Shown: positions 26,053 to 35,394, counted from the first letter of the stretch. The stretch is DNA of 64,000 bases from an uncultured Microbacterium sp. (GCF_947489255.1 NZ_CANLCY010000001.1:186001-250000), one strand, 5' to 3'. The notes: generated by a model not told the origin, from the letters alone. Translations and numbers: made by a program.

Positions 26053-27231
26053 TCAGTCTTCGATATCGGGTTGCCGCCGAATGAACCGGTCCATATTCGG
26101 GACGGTGAAACTGACGTAGCCGCGGCGCTCGGCGTAGATGATTCCCTTCTCGATGAGAGATTGCCTCGCGGGGCTGAGGGAGGCGGGAGCCACGTGCAAG
26201 TGGTCGGCGATGGCGGCGGTGCTGGCGACCTCGCCGCCGACCGCGACGATGGTGCGGAGGTATTGCCGTTCCGAGGGCGTGGTTCGATCCCACCGGGCGG
26301 GAAAGAACCCTTGGTCGAGGTCGGCGTTCCCCTCAGCGATTCCCGCGCGCGCGATCTCGAGGTCGATGTGCCGGTCGGGCGTGAGGTCCCACACGGCTTT
26401 GCCGTACGTCTGGAGGAAGAAGGGATACCCCTGCGCTTCGTCCACGATCGCGGCGACAGCCTCCGAGGAGAATCTGGCCCCCAATTGCTCCGCTGGTCGG
26501 ATGACTGCCTCTGTCGCGGATGAGGGCGAGAGTGCGCCCACCTCATGGAGGGCGAACCGCTCGGAGTACGACCGTGCTTCGGCCAGGGTGCGTCGCAGGG
26601 TGGGGAGGCCTGCACCGATGACGTAGAAGGGCCAATCCGCCTGCGTCGCTTTGTGCTGGACCGCGAGAAGGGCCGTCAGGAGGTCGCCGTCGAGGTCTTG
26701 CATCTCGTCGACGAAGATTGCCAGCGCGCTGTGGTTCTTCTGCAACGGTTCGGCGAGATCCGCGACGAGCTCTTCGAGGTCGACCTCGATGAGCCCCGAG
26801 TTGGCGCGGTGGTCTGACGGCTCTACCCCCAGGTTCACAGACACTCCCGCCACGGTCAGCGCGAATGACGAAACAGTCGACACAGCCGCTCTGACGTCGG
26901 CCACCGCCGTCCGGAAACGCGCCATTTTGCGACCCGCCATCGCGACGCCTCGCGCGAGGGACTGGCGCGATACGAGCTTGCCGGCGGCCCCGGGGCGAGC
27001 TTCGAACTGCACCGTCACCCAGCCGGCCTGATCGACATTTCTGTGCAGTTCGTTCAAGAGCACGGTCTTGCCCACCCCGCGCAGCCCGTAGGTGATCAAA
27101 CCGCCGTCGTTCCGACGCGCGCGACTTTTCGCGACCATGAGATCGACGAGATCGATTTCCGCTTGCCGGCCGACCAATTCAGGTGGGCGCACTCCTGCGC
27201 CGGGACGGAAGGGATTCAGCTCGTGAAGCAC
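26053..27231 (-). CDS. AAA/STAND-type ATPase with C-terminal winged helix
   Basis: A 392-residue ATPase of the family often annotated ATP-binding protein. Walker A is GLRGVGKT (49-56), Walker B IFVDEMQDL (about 170-178), and sensor-like ELQ/GAGLPTLRR follows. The C-terminal 90 residues look like a winged helix (SERQYLRTIVAVGGEVASTAAIADHLHV, ending RGYVSFTVPNMDRF). The opening LNPFRPGAGVRPPELVGRQAEID is typical of single-gene P-loop proteins linked to mobile or defence DNA. A 10-bp perfect AT-rich dyad lies 26 bp upstream of the ATG. Codon use is less GC-biased than in neighbours. Role unknown; DNA-binding autoregulation is an inference. Confidence 0.85.
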   Translation of the reverse strand: MLHELNPFRPGAGVRPPELVGRQAEIDLVDLMVAKSRARRNDGGLITYGLRGVGKTVLLNELHRNVDQAGWVTVQFEARPGAAGKLVSRQSLARGVAMAGRKMARFRTAVADVRAAVSTVSSFALTVAGVSVNLGVEPSDHRANSGLIEVDLEELVADLAEPLQKNHSALAIFVDEMQDLDGDLLTALLAVQHKATQADWPFYVIGAGLPTLRRTLAEARSYSERFALHEVGALSPSSATEAVIRPAEQLGARFSSEAVAAIVDEAQGYPFFLQTYGKAVWDLTPDRHIDLEIARAGIAEGNADLDQGFFPARWDRTTPSERQYLRTIVAVGGEVASTAAIADHLHVAPASLSPARQSLIEKGIIYAERRGYVSFTVPNMDRFIRRQPDIED

Positions 27232-27256
27232 GACGCAACTCTAGAACTCTCTACCT

Positions 27257-27282
27257 AATATCTAGCTCAATCGCTAGATATT
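27257..27282 (-). promoter_or_regulatory. AT-rich 10-bp inverted repeat upstream of the ATPase gene
   Basis: AATATCTAGC (27257-27266) and GCTAGATATT (27273-27282) are perfect inverted repeats separated by TCAATC. AT-rich symmetry of this kind stands out in such a GC-rich genome. It lies 26 bp upstream of the 27231 ATG, where an operator overlapping the promoter would be expected. No regulator gene adjoins it other than the ATPase itself, which carries a winged helix. Confidence 0.65.
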
Positions 27283-27493
27283 TCACCCGCCACCCACCCA
27301 CCCATCGGGTGACGGAACCGACGTCAGGCTGTCGTGAGGCGCGGCCCAGGTCGGCTCGCGACGGGGGCCACCTAGCCCGACCCGGTCAGGCGGTGCCCGA
27401 CCCACCGGAGACCCGAGACGCACCGCGCTACCGGATGCCGCCGACGCTCGCAAGCCGTCCGATCCGGCCCGGTGCGGGGGTGAGGCTGGCCGC

Positions 27494-28687
27494 ATGACGA
27501 CGACACATTTCGACTACCTCATCGTCGGCGGCGGGATGGTCGCCGACACCGCCGCGCGCGGCATCCGCGAGATCGACGCCGACGGATCGATCGGCATCCT
27601 GAGCGACGACGTCGACGAGCCGTACACGCGCCCCGCCCTCAGCAAGAAGCTGTGGACCGACGACGAGTTCACGTGGGACAAGGTGCCGCTGGGCACCGCC
27701 TCCGACACGGGCGCCGACATCCGTCTCCGCACGCGCGCCACGGCGATCCGCCCCGACGCGCACGAAGTGGATGCCGACGGCGAGACCTTCTCGTACGGCA
27801 AGCTCTTGCTCGCGACCGGGGGCAAGCCCGTGCCCCTCCCCATCGACGACAGCTCGAACGGGGAGCGGGCACTGTCGTTCCGCACCGCCGAGGACTATCG
27901 GCGACTGCGCTCCCTCGCTGAAGACGTCGATCGCATCGCGGTCGTCGGCGGCGGGTACATCGGCTCCGAGCTCGCGGCGGCCCTCGTGCAGAACGGCGTC
28001 GAGACGGTGCTCATCCACACCGGCGCGGTGCTGGGCGACGCGGTCTTCCCCGCCGCGCTCGCGGAGCGTTTCGAGAAGCTCTTCCGCGACGCGGGCGTCG
28101 AGACCGTGGCGGGGTCGAAGGTCGAGGGTGGATCGGCGGATGCCGATGGCGTCACGCTCGCGCTCGAGAACGGCGACGAGGTGCGCGCCGACGCCGTCGT
28201 GAGCGGTCTGGGCATCGAGGTGGCCACCGACCTGGCCGAGAAGGCCGGCCTCGCGGTCGACGACGGGGTGCACGTGGACGCGCAGCTGCGCACCTCGGGT
28301 GACGACGTGTACGCCGCGGGCGACGTCGCGAGCTATCCCGACCGCCTGCTCGGACGCCGCCGGGTCGAGCACGTCGACAACGCCAACGAGCAGGGCAAGG
28401 CGGCGGGCCGCAATCTCGCCGGTGCCGCCGAGCCGTACACGCACACGCCGTACTACTACTCCGCGGTCTTCGGCATCCGGTACGAGGCCGTCGGAACGCT
28501 CGACTCCTCGCTCGAGACGGTGGAGGACTGGATCGACGCCGACCGCGGCGTCGTCTACTACCTCGACGACGACCGTGTCGTGGGCGTGCTGCTCTGGAAC
28601 GTCGAAGAGGCCCGGGATGCCGCCCGCTCGGTGCTGGCGGAGGCCGACACCCTGACGCGCGACGACCTGGTGGGTCGCATCCGCTGA
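27494..28687 (+). CDS. FAD-dependent NAD(P)H oxidoreductase (ferredoxin reductase/AIF-like)
   Basis: A 397-residue pyridine-nucleotide oxidoreductase. FAD-binding GGGMVADTAARG near the N-terminus (about 12-23), RPALSKKLW (about 47-55), NAD(P)-binding VVGGGYIGSELAAAL (about 148-162), and the second FAD motif VYAAGDVASYPDRL. The C-terminal domain (about 315-397) is of the ferredoxin-reductase or AIF type. The first glycine motif is VGGGMVA rather than GxGxxG plus A, which is common here. Electron partner unknown; no ferredoxin gene adjoins it. ATG at 27494. Confidence 0.9.
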   Translation: MTTTHFDYLIVGGGMVADTAARGIREIDADGSIGILSDDVDEPYTRPALSKKLWTDDEFTWDKVPLGTASDTGADIRLRTRATAIRPDAHEVDADGETFSYGKLLLATGGKPVPLPIDDSSNGERALSFRTAEDYRRLRSLAEDVDRIAVVGGGYIGSELAAALVQNGVETVLIHTGAVLGDAVFPAALAERFEKLFRDAGVETVAGSKVEGGSADADGVTLALENGDEVRADAVVSGLGIEVATDLAEKAGLAVDDGVHVDAQLRTSGDDVYAAGDVASYPDRLLGRRRVEHVDNANEQGKAAGRNLAGAAEPYTHTPYYYSAVFGIRYEAVGTLDSSLETVEDWIDADRGVVYYLDDDRVVGVLLWNVEEARDAARSVLAEADTLTRDDLVGRIR

Positions 28688-28832
28688 CGCGGGCTCGGGC
28701 CGGACCGGCGACGGCCCGGCCCCGTCCCGTCGTTCCTCGGCGGGGGTCGGCGGTGTCGCGTCATCGCTCGACGGGTCTAGCCTGGACGCGCGCTGTGAGT
28801 CTCACGGTGCGTGACACCCGGGAGCATCCCAC

Positions 28833-30185
28833 ATGGCCACAGCCGAGCTTCGTCTCACCCTGCCCGTCGACCGTTCCCGCGATGCGGTCGCGGCCGCCCT
28901 CACCGAGCAGGGCTTCTCCGTGCAGCCGACCCCGAGCGGATCACTCGACGTCTCGCGGGGCAGCCTGGGCACGACGCTCGTCGCGGGGGCGTTCGCCGGT
29001 CAGGACATGCACGTGCGGTTCGACGTGCACGTCACGGAGACCGCCGAGGGCGCGATCGCCTCGTTCGAGCACTCGGCCGCCGGGGGGTTCCTCAAGGGAG
29101 GGGCGATCGGCGCCGCGAAGGTGGGCGACGTCGTCCGCGAAGCCGCACACCTCGCCGGCGCGCGCCTCGCATCCCAGGGGTTCCTCGTCGGCGCCGAGGG
29201 AGTCCCGACTCCCGCCGACCCCACCGGGCCGGAGGCACGGGATGCCGCGGCTCCTCCCTCCGGCGACGCCACCGGAGCGCCCACCCCGAGCTGGCCCGCA
29301 GCGGCCGCCCCGACGGCTCCCGCCGACTCGGGCGCACCCGTGCCGCCGGCAGCTCCCGCTCCGCCCTACACCGCGGCGGAACCCGCGCCCCAGAACGGAT
29401 ACCCCGGCTACCCGGGCTACCCCGGAGCTCCCGCGCCGTCGGGCTCGGCCTACGCTCCCGGAATGCCGCCCTCCGCAGCGGGAACATCGCCGTACGCCCC
29501 GGGCGCGGCATCCGGGAATCCCGAACGGACGAACGGCGTGGCGATCGCCGCGATCATCATGGGCTTCGTGCTGCCGATCGGTGGGATCATCGCCGGTGCC
29601 GTCGCCCTCGCGCAGATCAAGCGCACGGGCGAGAAAGGCCGCGGTCTCGCGATCGGCGGGATCATCGCGGGCGGCGTCATCACGGTCCTCACGATCCTCG
29701 CCACGGTCGCCTTCGTGCTGTTCGCGATCTTCGGCGCGGGTGTCGCCGCTTCGTCGGCCGACCCGTTCGACCTGCCCGCGGAGCCGGGGGACGGCGGCGT
29801 GACCATCGGCCCGAGCGAGCAGGCGCCCGGCGACCTCTACACGCTCGCCGTGGGCGCGTGCCTCGACGACATCCCGAGCGGCTTCATCTCGCCCTCCAAC
29901 CTCGTCGACTGCGCGCAGCCGCACACCTACGAAGTGTTCGGCAGCTTCTTCCTCGACGACGGCGCCTTCCCGGGTGATGACGCGATCGAGTCCTCGGCGT
30001 ACGAGGGATGCGACGCCGCCTACCCCGACTACGTCGGCGTCACGTGGGACCAGTCCGCGCTCGCCTACTCCTTCGTCTCGCCGAGCGAAGAGACGTGGGC
30101 CGAGGGCGATCGAGAGATCTCGTGCCTGCTGTACGACCCCGCGGTCGATCAGACCACCGGATCGTTGCGGGGCGCCGCGCGCTGA
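28833..30185 (+). CDS. Septum-formation/DUF4190 membrane protein, copy 1
   Basis: A 450-residue protein in three parts. An N-terminal roughly 110-residue domain (AELRLTLPVDRSRDAVAAALTEQGFSVQ). A Pro/Ala/Tyr-rich linker with GYPGYPGYPGAP repeats (about 130-225). A DUF4190-like pair of membrane helices (about 230-305, containing PIGGIIAGAVALAQI), then an extracellular septum-formation domain (about 325-435, with GACLDDIP, VDCAQPHTYEVFG and CLLYDP). Paired cysteines suggest disulfides. The family is named from Mycobacterium septum proteins; the function is not settled. The next gene is a paralogue with the same layout. Confidence 0.82.
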   Translation: MATAELRLTLPVDRSRDAVAAALTEQGFSVQPTPSGSLDVSRGSLGTTLVAGAFAGQDMHVRFDVHVTETAEGAIASFEHSAAGGFLKGGAIGAAKVGDVVREAAHLAGARLASQGFLVGAEGVPTPADPTGPEARDAAAPPSGDATGAPTPSWPAAAAPTAPADSGAPVPPAAPAPPYTAAEPAPQNGYPGYPGYPGAPAPSGSAYAPGMPPSAAGTSPYAPGAASGNPERTNGVAIAAIIMGFVLPIGGIIAGAVALAQIKRTGEKGRGLAIGGIIAGGVITVLTILATVAFVLFAIFGAGVAASSADPFDLPAEPGDGGVTIGPSEQAPGDLYTLAVGACLDDIPSGFISPSNLVDCAQPHTYEVFGSFFLDDGAFPGDDAIESSAYEGCDAAYPDYVGVTWDQSALAYSFVSPSEETWAEGDREISCLLYDPAVDQTTGSLRGAAR

Positions 30186-30481
30186 GGCGAGCCGGCTCGG
30201 CGTGCAGTGCTGGGTGCCTCGCTCTGGCGGGCGGGCCCACGCGGGCCTTCATCTCGGCTCGCGCATGTTGCGTGTGGGCGGGTGCGAACGGGATAGACCC
30301 GTGCCCCGGCGCACGCGCCTCGCGCTCGGGTTCGCCGCGAGCACCGTGAGCTAACCGCGCGGGTGAACCGCTTCGTGAGAACGACGGCCCTTGTGCCGTG
30401 AGCCCCGATCGCCGCCCGACGGCGACCGTACGGTGAACGATGCCCCGTGCTCGCCGGGGGATTCGTCGGAAGAGGTGACCG

Positions 30482-31642
30482 ATGGCCGAGACCGCACGCC
30501 TGCAGCTCCGGATGCCGCTCGCGACGGCGCGGGGGGCTGTCGCCGCCACCCTGTCTGACCAGGGATTCGTCGTGCACCGGCGGGGTGACGGCCTCGAGGT
30601 CGAACGGGCCTCCGTCATCGGTGGAGCGTCGGCGGGGGAGCCGGTGCGATTCCCCGTGCGGTTCTCGCAGGACGGGGAAGGCACCGAGGTCGAGTTCGTC
30701 ATCGAGCCCGCCACCGAGCCGGGTGCCGCGCGCGTCATCGTCGCGGCTGCGCGGGTGGCGGCCGACCGCCTCGCCGAGCGCGAGTCCGCGTGGACCATCG
30801 ACGCGTCGGCCGATCACGCGCTGCCCGCGCGCGCGACTCCCGAGCCGGATGGGTCGGTGTCCGCGGCGCCGGAGCAGCACGGGCCGACGATGGGGACCGC
30901 GCCCGAGGCGGCAGCGTCGTCGCCGGCGGCGGACATGCGCGAGCATGACGGTTCGGTGCCCGGGGACGACGCCGCGGCGACCGCCGACCGGCCGGCGTCC
31001 ACGAGCACGTTGGCGATCCTCGCCCTCATCCTCGCCTTCGTCGCGCCCGTGGGCGGGATCGTCACGGGGGTCGTCGCGCTCGTGCGGTTGCAGAACACGC
31101 GGGAGCGCGGTCGAGGGGTCGCGACGGCCGGCATCGTCATCGGCGCCGTCATGGCGCTCCTCGTTCCCGCGGCCGTCCTCGCGGGGGCGGCGCTCGTCGT
31201 GGAGGCGGCGACGGAGGCGCACTCCGATCCGACGGCCGGCATCCTGGGCACGCCCTCGCCCGCCCTCACGCCCGCGCCCACGTCGTCGATGACGGCCTTC
31301 GTACCGGCCGTCGGCCAGTGCTTCACGCAGAGGGGACGCGGAGAGATCGGCGAGGGCAACGCCGTCGCGTGCGACGTTCCGCACGCGTACGAGGTATACG
31401 CCCGCTTCGCCCTCGAAGGCGACGCGTACCCGGGCGACACCGCCGTCGCGGAGCGGGCGCAGGCGGGATGCGTCGACGCGTTCGCGACGTTCGTGGGGCG
31501 GCTCTACGGGGAATCGGTGCTGGACGACGTGTACGTCAGTCCGACCCCGAAGACGTGGGCGCGCGGCGATCGTTCGGTCATGTGCCTGGTGACGGACCCC
31601 GCCGCCGCGACGACCGGATCGCTGTACGGGGCGGCGCGCTGA
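30482..31642 (+). CDS. Septum-formation/DUF4190 membrane protein, copy 2
   Basis: A 386-residue paralogue of the preceding gene: the same N-terminal domain (ARLQLRMPLATARGAVAATLSDQGFVV), a shorter acidic linker lacking the GYP repeats, two membrane helices (about 175-245, with APVGGIVTGVVALVRL), and the same extracellular domain (GQCFTQRG, VACDVPHAYEVYARF, MCLVTDPAAATTGSLYGAAR). The C-terminal ends of both copies match (TTGSLxGAAR). A tandem duplication that has diverged most in the linker. ATG at 30482 with an AGAGGTG just upstream. Confidence 0.82.
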   Translation: MAETARLQLRMPLATARGAVAATLSDQGFVVHRRGDGLEVERASVIGGASAGEPVRFPVRFSQDGEGTEVEFVIEPATEPGAARVIVAAARVAADRLAERESAWTIDASADHALPARATPEPDGSVSAAPEQHGPTMGTAPEAAASSPAADMREHDGSVPGDDAAATADRPASTSTLAILALILAFVAPVGGIVTGVVALVRLQNTRERGRGVATAGIVIGAVMALLVPAAVLAGAALVVEAATEAHSDPTAGILGTPSPALTPAPTSSMTAFVPAVGQCFTQRGRGEIGEGNAVACDVPHAYEVYARFALEGDAYPGDTAVAERAQAGCVDAFATFVGRLYGESVLDDVYVSPTPKTWARGDRSVMCLVTDPAAATTGSLYGAAR

Positions 31643-31718
31643 GGTCGACGCGCCCGACGGCTCGGCATCCTCCCGGAGCGGTCGCCGTGCGCGATACCCA
31701 CCGCTCGGTACGATCGCG

Positions 31719-32720
31719 TCAGCGCGACGGGCGAGCCGTCGAGCCGCGGTCGACCAGCTCGAACGGCAGCGTTCCGCGACCTCGAGCGGGCTCGGCGCCG
31801 TCGAGCTCGGCCAGAACGGCGTCGGCGGCGCGTTCGCCCTGACCCCGGGCGAACTGATCGACGGTGGTCAACCCGAACCAGCGGCCCAGCTCGTGACCGT
31901 CGACGCCGATGACCGAGACGTCTTCCGGCACGCGCAGCCCACGCCCACGCGCGGCGAGGATCGCACCGATGGCCATCTCATCGGATGCCGCGAAGATCGC
32001 CGTCGGCGCGGCGGGCGACGAGAGCGCCCGGTCCGCGGCATCCGATCCACCCTCGATCGTGAAGTCGGCGGGCTCGAACAGCGCTCGCTCGATCCCGGCC
32101 TCGGCGAGGGCCTCCTCGAAGCCCCGACGACGGAGCCCCGGCACCGTCGCCCCGGCATCCCTCACGGCATCCGCCCCGATGTGCGCGAGTCGGCGGTGCC
32201 CCAGTTCGAGCAGGTGCGTGGTCGCGAGGCGGCCGACGGCAAGGTCGTCGACCGTGAGGGTGGTCAGCAGGGGATTGGGGCCGGCGATCGCGACGATCGG
32301 AACACCGAGGCCGCGCAGCGACGCCGACTCCTCGGCATCCAATTCGAGGGCGATCGTGATGACCGCGTCGATGCGGCGGCGGCGCAGGTGGTCGTCGAAG
32401 ACGCGGCGGCGTCCGGCCGCGTCGGTGCTGACGCTGTAGAGCGTGATGTCGTACCCCTGGCGCACGAGGGCGTCGGAGATACCCGCCAGCACGGTGCTGA
32501 AGAACCACCGGTCGAGGAAGGGCACGACCACCCCGACCGCTCGCGTGCGCCCCGAAGCGAGGCTCGACGCGGCCGCCGACACCACGTAACCGAGCCGGTC
32601 GGCCGCCGCGAGCACGCGGTCCCGCGCGGCGGCCGAGACGGGCCCGCGCCCGCTCAACGCCCGCGAGACCGTGGCCGTCGAGACCCCCGCCGCGCGGGCG
32701 ACGTCATCGATACCGGCCAC
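31719..32720 (-). CDS. LacI-family transcriptional regulator
   Basis: A 333-residue LacI/GalR regulator. The helix-turn-helix is [29 protein letters not shown] (about 1-29, given here as family knowledge), with the hinge [16 protein letters not shown]. The periplasmic-binding-like ligand domain runs from about 60. It lies directly downstream of the GH13 alpha-glucosidase gene (36-bp gap, same strand). A LacI-type operator is in front of that gene, so it probably represses it; the inducer is likely a maltose or isomaltose-type sugar. The start is ATG or GTG at 32720. Confidence 0.93.
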   Translation of the reverse strand: MAGIDDVARAAGVSTATVSRALSGRGPVSAAARDRVLAAADRLGYVVSAAASSLASGRTRAVGVVVPFLDRWFFSTVLAGISDALVRQGYDITLYSVSTDAAGRRRVFDDHLRRRRIDAVITIALELDAEESASLRGLGVPIVAIAGPNPLLTTLTVDDLAVGRLATTHLLELGHRRLAHIGADAVRDAGATVPGLRRRGFEEALAEAGIERALFEPADFTIEGGSDAADRALSSPAAPTAIFAASDEMAIGAILAARGRGLRVPEDVSVIGVDGHELGRWFGLTTVDQFARGQGERAADAVLAELDGAEPARGRGTLPFELVDRGSTARPSR

Positions 32721-32756
32721 GGTCTCGCGCGTTGTCGAACGGACGGATGCCGCGGC

Positions 32757-34436
32757 TCAGGCCGCCGCGATCCAGACGGTCGTGTCGGTGGGCAGGCGCT
32801 CGCCGTCGAGGGGGCCGCTCGCGACGAGCACCTCTCCGGCGGGCAGCTCGACGGCGTCCTCGCCGAGGTTGGCGACCACGAGCAGCGAGCCGTTGCGGAA
32901 CGCCACGACGTCGTCGCCGAAGCCGTCGACCCACTCCAGGTCGCCGGCGCCGAGGTTCCGCGCGCGACGCTCGGAGAGCAGCGCGCGGTAGAGCGTCAGC
33001 GTGGACGAGGGGTCGTCGACCTGCTGGTCGAAAGCGAGTTCCGCCCACTCGGCGGGCTGGGGGAGCCACGATTCGCCCGTGCCGTTGAAGCCGTACGCGG
33101 GCGCGTCGGCGGTCCAGGGCAGGGGTACACGGCATCCGTCGCGCCCGTAGCGCTCGCCGTTCGTGCGGAACCACGTCGGGTCCTGACGGGCGTCGTCGGG
33201 CAGGTCGATGACCTCGGGGAGTCCGAGCTCCTCGCCCTGGTAGAGGTATGACGAGCCGGGGAGGGCCAGCATGAGCGAGGTCGCGGCGCGGGCGCGGCGC
33301 AGACCCTTCACGGGGTCGGGCTTTCCGGGCGATTTCGGGCCGATGCCGGCGCCCTGCGGGTTCTCGGCGGTCAGCGCGAGGCGCGAGGCGTGACGGACGA
33401 CGTCGTGGTTCGACAGCACCCAGGTGCTCGGAGCGCCGACGGCGCCGTACTCGTCGAGCGAGTCCGTGATCACGGCGCGCAGGGCCGCGGCATCCCAGTC
33501 GGTCTCGAGGTAGTGGAAGTTGAACGCCTGGTGCATTTCGTCGGGGCGCACCCACAGCGCCGTCTGCGCGACGGTCGGCAGCCACGCCTCGGCGCACAGC
33601 GCGCGGTCGCCGTCGTACTCGGCGAGCACTTCGTGCCACTCGCGCCACACCTCGTGCACGCCCGACTGGCCCCAGTACGGCACCTCGGCTGCGTCGCCGC
33701 CCATCGATCCGCCGTCGGGGTCGGGGGTGTAGTCGGGCAGGCCCTCGGCCTTGATGAGGCCGTGCGCGACGTCGACGCGGAACCCGTCGACCCCGCGGTC
33801 GAGCCAGAAGCGCAGCACGTCGCGGAACTCCGCGCGCACCTCGTCGTTGGTCCAGTCGAAGTCGGGCTGGCTCTCGTCGAAGATGTGGAGGTACCACTGC
33901 CCCGGCGTGCCGTCGGCCTCGGTGACGCGCTTCCACATGCCACCGCCGAACACGCTCTCCCAGTTGTTCGGGGGGAGCTCGCCGTTCTCGCCCTTGCCTT
34001 CGCGGAAGATGTACCGCGCGCGCTCGGGGCTGCCGGGGGCGGCCTTCAGCGCCTCCTGGAACCACACGTGCTGATCGCTGGAGTGGTTCGGCACGAGGTC
34101 GACGATGACCCGGATGCCGCGCTCGTGCGCGCCCGCCAGCATCGCGTCGAAGTCGGCCAGGGTGCCGAAGATCGGGTCGACGTCGCGGTAGTCGGCGACG
34201 TCGTAGCCCGCGTCCTTCTGCGGCGAGGTCTGGAAGGGGCTCAGCCAGATGGCATCCACCCCGAGGTCGCGCAGGTCGTCGAGGTGGTCGGTGACGCCGG
34301 GCAGGTCGCCCAGGCCGTCGCCCGAGGCGTCGGCGAAGGAGCGGGGGTAGATCTGGTAGATGACGGCGGTGCGCCACCACTCGGAGCCCGGGGCCGAGAC
34401 GAGATCGGCGCGCGCGCCCTCCTGCGTGAAAGTCAT
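32757..34436 (-). CDS. GH13 alpha-glucosidase
   Basis: A 559-residue glycoside hydrolase family 13 enzyme, probably an oligo-1,6- or alpha-glucosidase. Catalytic residues: nucleophile D222 in DGFRVDVAHG, acid/base E282 in CAEAWLP, and the transition-state aspartate in LSNHDVVRHASR. The opening WRTAVIYQIYPRSFADASGDGLGDLPG is the standard start of the oligo-1,6-glucosidase subfamily. It hydrolyses short alpha-glucans in the cytoplasm. No transporter gene adjoins it. The ATG at 34436 follows a LacI-type operator. Confidence 0.94.
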   Translation of the reverse strand: MTFTQEGARADLVSAPGSEWWRTAVIYQIYPRSFADASGDGLGDLPGVTDHLDDLRDLGVDAIWLSPFQTSPQKDAGYDVADYRDVDPIFGTLADFDAMLAGAHERGIRVIVDLVPNHSSDQHVWFQEALKAAPGSPERARYIFREGKGENGELPPNNWESVFGGGMWKRVTEADGTPGQWYLHIFDESQPDFDWTNDEVRAEFRDVLRFWLDRGVDGFRVDVAHGLIKAEGLPDYTPDPDGGSMGGDAAEVPYWGQSGVHEVWREWHEVLAEYDGDRALCAEAWLPTVAQTALWVRPDEMHQAFNFHYLETDWDAAALRAVITDSLDEYGAVGAPSTWVLSNHDVVRHASRLALTAENPQGAGIGPKSPGKPDPVKGLRRARAATSLMLALPGSSYLYQGEELGLPEVIDLPDDARQDPTWFRTNGERYGRDGCRVPLPWTADAPAYGFNGTGESWLPQPAEWAELAFDQQVDDPSSTLTLYRALLSERRARNLGAGDLEWVDGFGDDVVAFRNGSLLVVANLGEDAVELPAGEVLVASGPLDGERLPTDTTVWIAAA

Positions 34437-34450
34437 GGCGTACAGGCTAC

Positions 34451-34464
34451 TGCAAGCGCTTACA
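34451..34464 (-). promoter_or_regulatory. LacI-type operator upstream of the alpha-glucosidase gene
   Basis: TGCAAGCGCTTACA is a near-perfect palindrome with the central CG typical of LacI/GalR operators (half-sites TGYAAGCG). It lies 15 bp upstream of the 34436 start, in place to block transcription. The regulator is presumably the 31719-32720 product. Confidence 0.8.
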
Positions 34465-34503
34465 GTCGCGTCAAGCGCGCGGTCGGATTGCTCCGGTGGG
34501 TCA

Positions 34504-34561
34504 TCGAGTGTCCATGACATCCGGATGGTCTGCGGAAACGTCCGGGTGTTCTGGACACTCG
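34504..34561. repeat. Long palindrome, family II
   Basis: Ends TCGAGTGTCCA (34504-34514) and TGGACACTCG (34552-34561). The right arm is the reverse complement of the left arm of the 13449 copy. The left arm is more diverged. It sits between the divergent alpha-glucosidase and apt genes. Confidence 0.82.
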
Positions 34562-34622
34562 GGCGTGGGGCGTGGGGCGTGGGGCGTGGGGCGTGGGGCG
34601 TGGGGCGCGGGGCGTGGGCGCG
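34561..34622. repeat. 7-bp tandem repeat (GGGCGTG)
   Basis: About seven near-perfect copies of the heptamer GGGCGTG run directly into the palindrome end, then decay. It lies about 55 bp upstream of apt and could vary in length between strains. Confidence 0.85.
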
Positions 34623-34674
34623 GGGTGCGAGCGCAGGGAGGGGGTGACGGGATGCCGCGATTAGGCTGGAACCC

Positions 34675-35199
34675 GTGCCCGACGCCTCCGCCCTCACCCG
34701 CGCTGAATCGCTGATCACCAGCATCCCCGACTATCCGAAGCCGGGGATCGTGTTCCGCGACATCACGCCGCTGCTGACGGATGCCGCGGCCCTGCGCACC
34801 GTCGTCGAGGCGCTCATCGAGCCCTTCGCGGGCCGCTTCGACGCCGTCGCGGGAGTCGAGGCGCGCGGGTTCCTGCTCGCCGGGGCCGCCGCGATCGCCG
34901 CCGACGTGGGGCTCATGCCGATCCGCAAGGCGGGCAAACTGCCTCGCCCCGCGGCGTCGATGTCGTACGACCTCGAATACGGCTCGGCGCAGATCGAGAT
35001 GCACGACGACAACGCCGCGGGCGCCCGCGTCCTGCTGCTCGACGACGTGCTCGCCACCGGCGGCACCCTGCGCGCCGGACGCGACCTGCTCCAGGCGGTG
35101 GGCAGCGAGGTCGTCGGGATCGCGACGCTGCTCGAGATCGACGGCCTCGGCGGCCGCGAGGTGCTCGGCGACGACGTGCACGCGGTCTTCCGCGTCTGA
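34675..35199 (+). CDS. apt: Adenine phosphoribosyltransferase
   Basis: A 174-residue purine salvage enzyme converting adenine plus PRPP to AMP. The PRPP loop is in LLLDDVLATGGTLRAG (about 121-136). The opening ITSIPDYPKPGIVFRDITPLL and AGVEARGFLLA are Apt signatures. Length is normal. GTG start at 34675. It opens the purine region of the window. Confidence 0.95.
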   Translation: MPDASALTRAESLITSIPDYPKPGIVFRDITPLLTDAAALRTVVEALIEPFAGRFDAVAGVEARGFLLAGAAAIAADVGLMPIRKAGKLPRPAASMSYDLEYGSAQIEMHDDNAAGARVLLLDDVLATGGTLRAGRDLLQAVGSEVVGIATLLEIDGLGGREVLGDDVHAVFRV

Positions 35200-35240
35200 G
35201 GCGCCCCTATCGAGGTGCGGTCGCCGTTCGGCGACGTGCG

Positions 35241-35330
35241 CAACTCCTGAGATTCCGGGTGTTGCGGGGCGGGATGCCGCGCATTTGCGCGGTCGCCGGG
35301 TGCGCGGCTCTCGAATCTTCCGGAGTTCGG
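35241..35330. repeat. Palindromic element, family III (CAACTCCTG type)
   Basis: CAACTCCTGAGATTCCGG (35241-35258) faces CGAATCTTCCGGAGTTCGG (35312-35330) in inverted orientation with small differences. The left part is the reverse complement of the right part of the 12906-12970 element apart from one base. It lies in the convergent gap between apt and hpxO. Confidence 0.7.
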
Positions 35331-35394
35331 CTCGGCCACGGGCGCGGAAGCCGCCCGCGTGCCGCGCGGACTCAGCCCCCGCCCACCGCGCCCC

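Noticed and set aside
30186..30481. Possible small gene between the septum-formation paralogues
   Set aside because: No frame with a ribosome site or fitting codon use; only presumed promoter DNA for the second gene.
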